Assembly (NCBI GenBank): GCA_019417865.1
Contig: DYCW01000190.1
Span: forward strand, 1 to 10,691
Length of the DNA stretch: 10,691 nucleotides
Source: Ruminococcus sp.
Lineage (GTDB): Bacteria; Bacillota; Clostridia; Oscillospirales; Ruminococcaceae
Reading direction: 5' to 3'
Each line of letters opens with the position of its first letter. The stretch's first letter is position 1. The notes under the pieces are model-generated. The model was not told the origin of the DNA and did no database searches. It worked only from the letters and a program-made list of their open reading frames with translations. The position numbers and the translations under genes are program-made. Of the stretch, positions 7,726 to 10,691 are shown one piece after another.

Positions 7726-8067
7726 ATGCCGGGTAGCAGAAAACTGGGCAGAACCACCGACCACAGAAAGGCTATGCTGCGTGCAATGGTAACCTTCCTG
7801 CTGGAAAATGGACAGATTGAAACCACCGTCACACGTGCAAAGGAAGTACGTGCGGTTGCTGAAAAGATGATCACCATCGCAAAGACCAACGATTTGCATG
7901 CAAAGCGTCAGGTGATGTCATATGTCACAAAGGAAAGCGTTGCCAAGAAGCTGTTCGATGAAATCGCACCGAGCTATGCAGAGCGGCAGGGCGGTTATAC
8001 CAGAATCATCAAGACCGGTCCCCGTCGGGGCGATGCGGCTGAAATGGCACTGATTCAGCTGGTATAA
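7726..8067 (+). CDS. rplQ: 50S ribosomal protein L17
   Basis: L17 lies near the peptide exit tunnel of the large subunit. The 113-residue product starts MPGSRKLGRTTDHRKAMLR and continues TFLLENGQIETTVTRAKEVR, with a C-terminal GGYTRIIKTGPRRGDAAEMA block; these are the family signatures and the length is typical. AAAGGAG (7711-7717) supports the ATG. It is the last gene of the run and is followed by an intrinsic terminator 30 nt after the stop. Confidence 0.98.
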   Translation: MPGSRKLGRTTDHRKAMLRAMVTFLLENGQIETTVTRAKEVRAVAEKMITIAKTNDLHAKRQVMSYVTKESVAKKLFDEIAPSYAERQGGYTRIIKTGPRRGDAAEMALIQLV

Positions 8068-8096
8068 AGATTATTTCAAGCGAATATCTACATTTA

Positions 8097-8134
8097 ACAG
8101 GCATGGCAGGTTGCATTCTGCCGTGCCTGTTTTT
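8097..8134 (+). terminator. Rho-independent terminator of the spc-alpha operon
   Basis: ACAGGCATGGCAG (8097-8109) pairs with CTGCCGTGCCTGT (8118-8130) as a 13-bp, GC-rich stem with one T-G wobble and an 8-nt loop, followed at once by a run of T (8130-8134). It lies 30 nt after the rplQ stop and ends the ribosomal-protein operon. Confidence 0.92.
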
Positions 8135-8218
8135 CCGTTTCCTCCCTTTGAGATTGGTCAAAATGACTATAAAACATGAAAACATTTATGTATTTTTACT
8201 AAAAATTCAACTTTTCTC

Positions 8219-8247
8219 TTTACAATTGCTCCACATTACGGTATAAT
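8219..8247 (+). promoter_or_regulatory. Near-consensus sigma-A promoter (P1)
   Basis: TTTACA (8219-8224) and TATAAT (8242-8247) are 17 bp apart, which predicts a start near 8254. The 60 bp upstream (about 8158-8218) is strongly A+T-rich with several A and T tracts, as in UP elements of strong promoters. No protein gene follows directly; the expected product is the short structured transcript at 8254-8340. Confidence 0.75.
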
Positions 8248-8272
8248 AAATGTGTGCGTTGCAGACACATTT
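8248..8272. promoter_or_regulatory. Inverted repeat over the P1 start site (possible operator)
   Basis: AAATGTGT (8248-8255) and ACACATTT (8265-8272) form a perfect 8-bp inverted repeat with a 9-bp spacer. It begins directly after the P1 -10 box and spans the predicted start, a place typical of repressor operators. Most of the left arm would not be transcribed, so a DNA-level role fits better than an RNA hairpin. No regulator is identified. Confidence 0.45.
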
Positions 8273-8340
8273 CCTGTTGGCGGCGAAAAAACTGCCGTAA
8301 AACAGGAAACGCAGGTTTGTTTCCTGCGTGATTTGTTTTT
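8254..8340 (+). ncRNA. Candidate small structured RNA or attenuated leader
   Basis: From the predicted P1 start to the T-rich end is about 87 nt. TTTCCTGTT (8270-8278) pairs perfectly with AACAGGAAA (8301-8309), with an inner CGGC/GCCG stem (8281-8284 with 8294-8297) closing an A-rich loop. ACGCAGG (8309-8315) pairs with CCTGCGT (8323-8329) and is followed by a T-rich tail. A competing pairing also exists: CAGGAAAC (8303-8310) with GTTTCCTG (8319-8326). Mutually exclusive folds of this kind occur in attenuators and riboswitches. No known RNA family was recognised. It may be a free small RNA or a premature-termination leader of the genes further right. Confidence 0.5.
8309..8340 (+). terminator. 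Probable intrinsic terminator of the short P1 transcript
   Basis: A 7-bp stem, ACGCAGG/CCTGCGT, with a 7-nt TTTGTTT loop is followed by GATTTGTTTTT. The T-run is interrupted close to the stem, so efficiency may be moderate, and it can be prevented by the alternative CAGGAAAC/GTTTCCTG pairing. Confidence 0.55.
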
Positions 8341-8520
8341 GAATGGGGAGGGCGATAGCATCAAGAAAAACTGCTGCCGGTGAAATGGTGGAACGGCTTG
8401 CGGGCATTGCAGTGGTACACTTGGGGAAGTGCTGGAATCATGGCATAAACGTTTCGCATGCATTCTGAATGTTGAATTGGGAAAGAACGGATCCAAAAAG
8501 CAGTAGCTTCATGGTATTAT
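8341..8520. other. Intergenic stretch with no supported gene
   Basis: This 180-bp piece is clearly richer in G+C than the tract at 8158-8250. It holds a 41-codon frame (8343-8468, beginning ATG GGG AGG) without a ribosome-binding site, since T-rich terminator sequence precedes it. Another frame, open across about 8382-8507 after a TGA, would encode Cys- and Lys-bearing sequence ending GKNGSKKQ. Neither resembles a known protein. It may be a decayed gene, an untranslated leader or control DNA. AAGAACGG (8483-8490) is complementary to CCGTTCTT in the loop of the next inverted repeat. Confidence 0.4.
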
Positions 8521-8557
8521 GTACAATTTCGCCAACCGTTCTTGTTGGAAATTGTAC
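8521..8557. repeat. Imperfect 37-bp inverted repeat upstream of the sca promoter
   Basis: GTACAATTT (8521-8529) and CCAAC (8532-8536) match GTTGG (8544-8548) and AAATTGTAC (8549-8557) in reverse complement, with a 2-nt bulge and a 7-nt centre: 14 paired positions. It ends 18 bp before the -35 box of the downstream promoter, a position suited to an activator site. It has no T-run on either strand, so a terminator role is unlikely. Confidence 0.6.
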
Positions 8558-8575
8558 AAAAACGTTGAATATGTA

Positions 8576-8604
8576 TTGACTTTTCTGTGGGAATATTCTA
8601 TAAT
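8576..8604 (+). promoter_or_regulatory. Near-consensus sigma-A promoter (P2) for the scaffoldin genes
   Basis: TTGACT (8576-8581) and TATAAT (8599-8604) are 17 bp apart, predicting a start near 8611 and an untranslated leader of about 113 nt before the ATG at 8724. It is the nearest good promoter to the cohesin-dockerin gene and is separated from the ribosomal operon by the terminator at 8097-8134. Confidence 0.8.
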
Positions 8605-8624
8605 AGTACTAATTCGACGAGGCG

Positions 8625-8649
8625 TTTCCGGTTCCGCCCGGAACGGAAA
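8625..8649 (+). other. Stable hairpin in the leader of the cohesin-dockerin gene
   Basis: TTTCC (8625-8629) pairs with GGAAA (8645-8649) and GTTCC (8631-8635) with GGAAC (8640-8644), a 10-bp stem with one bulged G and a GCCC loop. It starts about 14 nt after the predicted P2 start. The few A residues after it give no terminator. A role in mRNA stability is plausible; GCGTTT (8622-8627) could alternatively pair with AAACGC (8689-8694). Confidence 0.45.
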
Positions 8650-8723
8650 AAGAATCATGTGTATTTCATCGGAAAAGTATGGAGCCCTAAACGCTATCAT
8701 ACGAATGAAGAAGGAGGAAAACA

Positions 8724-9623
8724 ATGAAAACGAAAAGAACAATGGCAGGTATTCTGGCAGTTGCAATGACGGCATCCGTACTCGCATGGAATCCAGTATT
8801 TGCAGCAGGAGAAATTGGATTATCTGCAGAAAAGGTATCCGCAAAAGTTGGCGACAGCTTTACGTTACAGGTTTCTCTGAGTGATGTACCGGCAAGTGGT
8901 CTGGGTGGCTGTGAGTTCTCACTGGCTTATGACAGCACGATTGTAACGGTTACGGATGTACAAGCTGGCACGATTACGGATACGGGTTCAGATGAGCAGC
9001 AGTCTGCGTTTGCAGGAGAAGCACCAAGCTTTGACTGCAACTATGAAACAGCTGGCGTAATTGATGTTATATGGGCGACTGGATTGACAGATAGTACATA
9101 CTGGATCAAACAGGATGGTGTACTCCTGACCATTACGGGTACGGTAAATGAGAGTGCAAAGGCTGGCGATGTTTCCGAATTTAAGATTCAGGCAATCGGC
9201 AGAGAAGTAATACCTGGTTCCAGTACAAAGTATGACAAGGTTACATTTGTGAATGTGGATGCAGACGGCGTGCTAACCTCTTATGACACCGTGCTGAGCG
9301 ATGGTTCTGTGACGGTAATTGCAGATGGTACGACTACAACTGAAGCTGTTACCGGTACGACAACCACCAATACTGGTGAAACTACCACGACATCTCTGGT
9401 CAATGTTAACTATGGTGATACCAATCTGGATGGTGTTGTAGACCTGCGTGATGCCATTATATTAAACAAGCACCTGGCACAGCAGATTATCCTTGAGAAG
9501 GATGGTCAGCCATTCAAGAACGCTGATGTCAATGCGGATGGAAATGTAGACGATCAGGACAGCGACGTCTTGGTGAACTATGTTATCCAACTGATTGACA
9601 AACTGCCGTACATTGGTGCATAA
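8724..9623 (+). CDS. Secreted cohesin-dockerin protein, ScaC-like adaptor scaffoldin
   Basis: A 299-residue exported protein of cellulosome type. Residues 1-27 form a Sec signal peptide (MKTKRTMAG, hydrophobic core, cut after NPVFA). Residues about 29-199 match a cohesin: GEIGLSAEKVSAKVGDSFT at the start, FSLAYDSTIVTV, and DGVLLTITGTV near the centre. A Thr-rich linker follows (about 202-225). Residues 231-299 are a dockerin with two calcium loops, DTNLDGVVDLRD (232-243) and DVNADGNVDDQD (268-279), each with a following helix. AGGAGG (8712-8717) fixes the ATG. In R. flavefaciens, ScaC has this same layout and serves as an adaptor: its dockerin binds ScaA and its cohesin recruits other proteins. 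That function is inferred here from architecture and neighbour order. The specificity residues of the two loops differ (Leu-Arg and Asp-Gln), which suggests one binding orientation. Confidence 0.9.
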   Translation: MKTKRTMAGILAVAMTASVLAWNPVFAAGEIGLSAEKVSAKVGDSFTLQVSLSDVPASGLGGCEFSLAYDSTIVTVTDVQAGTITDTGSDEQQSAFAGEAPSFDCNYETAGVIDVIWATGLTDSTYWIKQDGVLLTITGTVNESAKAGDVSEFKIQAIGREVIPGSSTKYDKVTFVNVDADGVLTSYDTVLSDGSVTVIADGTTTTEAVTGTTTTNTGETTTTSLVNVNYGDTNLDGVVDLRDAIILNKHLAQQIILEKDGQPFKNADVNADGNVDDQDSDVLVNYVIQLIDKLPYIGA

Positions 9624-9650
9624 AATCACCCTTTTTATTTAGGTTCTATG

Positions 9651-9689
9651 CTGGCAGAGTTCCCTTTCATCAGGAAATACTTTTGCCGG
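9651..9689 (+). other. Possible two-tier hairpin between the two secreted-protein genes
   Basis: In the 114-nt gap after the cohesin-dockerin gene, CTGGCA (9651-9656) can pair with TGCCGG (9684-9689, one T-G wobble), and inside it TTCC (9660-9663) with GGAA (9673-9676). No T-run follows, and no good terminator was found in the gap, so the two genes are probably cotranscribed. It could be a processing site. Confidence 0.3.
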
Positions 9690-9706
9690 ATAATAGTACA
9701 TTTACA

Positions 9707-9720
9707 TTGCATAAATGCAA
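9707..9720. promoter_or_regulatory. 14-bp palindrome before the second secreted-protein gene
   Basis: TTGCAT-AA-ATGCAA is a perfect 6-bp inverted repeat with a 2-bp centre, ending directly before the ribosome-binding region GAAAGGAAA and 17 nt before the ATG. It could be a protein-binding site or a small hairpin affecting translation. No clear promoter accompanies it. Confidence 0.35.
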
Positions 9721-9737
9721 AGAAAGGAAAAAGAAAC

Positions 9738-10691
9738 ATGAAGAAACGAACAAGAATTGCTTCTCTGGTTGCAGCAGCTGCGATGACCGTTTCTGCATTG
9801 CCGATGGCAGCACTCCCTGCACTCGCAGTGGAGGCTGGTGATCACGGATGCATTAACGGATTGCAGTATCACATTGTTACAGCCGAGGACAAGATGTCGG
9901 AGATCCACATCTCACCCGATGATGTGGCCTCCAGTGACTATACCGTGGATGCTGCTCTTTATCTGACGGTAGATGACCAGACTATGACAGCGGATGACTA
10001 TGTCTCTAATGTTAGCATGATGTGGGAAGCTTCTGATAAGAAGTATATGTCTTTCCGACAGGACAATTATGTTTCCTCTATTCCGGAAACACAGTACACA
10101 CTGCCGGATGGTACAACTTTTTCAGCTACATTGAGACCATTTGCACTGGCACAGCTCACAATCAATCCGAAGAAGGGAAACAGTTATAAGAAAGCATGCT
10201 GTGACTTCTATGACCAAACTTATGCGTTTGACAAATATACCGGAGCCATTCTTTACTCTGCTGGTCCGAATAAGATTAAGTTCACAGCAACTTATTATAC
10301 AGAAGGTCAGATCAAATACAGGGAAGATGATGGTAAACCGTACAGAGCACCAGTTGAGTCAACTAAGGTGACAAAAGAGTATGAAGTGGATGTGACTTTG
10401 AATGAAGACGGCACAGGCTCTTACACCTATGAGATACCAAATGTTGGTTCGGTTGACACTGGTACTTATCCGATCAAAGTCGTAAATGGTACAATTCCAA
10501 ATTACGATTCGAGTACGCCAGCTGGGGAGTCACTTCAGGGCACCAACGATGCCTTAAGAGTTTCTTTCTCCAAGAGCAAGGATAACTACTCCACTTGGCT
10601 GGGCGGTCAGTCTGACCTATATCCGATGACAACATTTAAGGTAATACTGGCACAGGGTACACCGGAAGGTGTTTACTATGTAAAGTACAAT
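9738..10691 (+). CDS. Secreted protein, probable large scaffoldin or cellulosome component (3' truncated)
   Basis: The first 318 codons of a gene cut by the right edge. Residues 1-30 are a clear signal peptide (MKKRTRIASL, Ala-rich core, cut after LPALA). The mature part is polar, rich in Asp, Tyr and Thr, and reads as alternating beta strands, consistent with beta-sandwich domains: for example VDAALYLTVDDQ, IKFTATYYTEGQ, YPIKVVNGT and TFKVILAQGTPEGVYYVKY. The last segment resembles the final strands of cohesin-like modules, but no complete cohesin, dockerin or catalytic domain is seen. Cysteines are few (Cys38 and a CC pair near 162). The upstream GAAAGGAAA is a weak ribosome-binding site. 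In R. flavefaciens, scaA follows scaC and also has an N-terminal region of unknown function, so a ScaA-like scaffoldin is the leading guess; ScaB- or CttA-like proteins are alternatives. No symbol is assigned. Confidence 0.75.
   Translation, partial: MKKRTRIASLVAAAAMTVSALPMAALPALAVEAGDHGCINGLQYHIVTAEDKMSEIHISPDDVASSDYTVDAALYLTVDDQTMTADDYVSNVSMMWEASDKKYMSFRQDNYVSSIPETQYTLPDGTTFSATLRPFALAQLTINPKKGNSYKKACCDFYDQTYAFDKYTGAILYSAGPNKIKFTATYYTEGQIKYREDDGKPYRAPVESTKVTKEYEVDVTLNEDGTGSYTYEIPNVGSVDTGTYPIKVVNGTIPNYDSSTPAGESLQGTNDALRVSFSKSKDNYSTWLGGQSDLYPMTTFKVILAQGTPEGVYYVKYN

Noticed and set aside
8154..8170. Small palindrome GTCAAAATGAC in the A+T-rich tract
   Set aside because: Only 4-bp arms in a low-complexity region; expected by chance.
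8373..8430. tRNA-like look of the GCCGGTG...GGTGGAACGGC stretch
   Set aside because: No cloverleaf can be formed, and there is no T-arm GTTCGA motif or anticodon arm in the right place.
8521..8557. Reading the inverted repeat as an intrinsic terminator
   Set aside because: The + strand side is followed by A residues and the minus strand side by mixed sequence; neither strand has a T-run.
8519..8884. 121-codon + strand frame running through the P2 promoter into the cohesin-dockerin gene
   Set aside because: It contains the inverted repeat and promoter, has no ribosome-binding site, and its 3' part is a shifted reading of the signal-peptide and cohesin codons.
9666..9694. Possible promoter TTCATC-17-GATAAT before the second secreted-protein gene
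   Set aside because: The -35 matches the consensus poorly and the region is better explained by readthrough from P2.

Overview
The window looks like chromosomal DNA from a fibre-degrading Ruminococcus in the R. flavefaciens / R. champanellensis group (Firmicutes, Clostridia). Two things point there. The ribosomal-protein order and protein sequences are clostridial (zinc-lid adenylate kinase, KOW-protein gene between map and infA, cysteine-poor S4). A cohesin-plus-dockerin protein of the ScaC adaptor-scaffoldin type follows immediately. The species is inferred and could not be tested by search.

Bases 1-8134 are the distal part of the spc operon joined to the alpha operon, all on the + strand: rplF (3' end), rplR, rpsE, rpmD, rplO, secY, adk, map, a KOW-domain gene, infA, rpmJ, rpsM, rpsK, rpsD, rpoA, rplQ. 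Gaps are mostly 1-25 nt, with strong Shine-Dalgarno sites, and the run ends at a clear intrinsic terminator (8097-8134). It encodes ribosome parts, the protein-export channel, the RNA polymerase alpha subunit, initiation factor IF-1 and two housekeeping enzymes. rpsE and rpsK start with TTG; secY and infA start with GTG. Two short intergenic RNA hairpins lie before rpoA and before rplQ.

Bases 8135-8723 hold no convincing protein gene but are rich in signals. There is an A+T-rich tract, then a near-consensus promoter (TTTACA-17-TATAAT) whose predicted start lies inside an inverted repeat. The predicted product is a short structured transcript of about 87 nt ending in a terminator-like hairpin. 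Next come about 180 bp of unexplained sequence, an imperfect 37-bp inverted repeat, and a second near-consensus promoter (TTGACT-17-TATAAT) with a 113-nt leader that reads into the next gene.

Bases 8724-10691 begin what looks like a cellulosome scaffoldin (sca) cluster. The first gene encodes a 299-residue secreted protein: signal peptide, one cohesin, a Thr-rich linker and a C-terminal dockerin. It is followed, without an evident terminator, by the first 318 codons of a large secreted protein of unrecognised N-terminal domain, in the position that scaA takes after scaC in R. flavefaciens. The first protein would act as an adaptor, its dockerin docking on a scaffoldin and its cohesin recruiting other dockerin-bearing proteins. 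The most interesting part is the 8219-8723 control region and the uncharacterised protein cut by the right edge.
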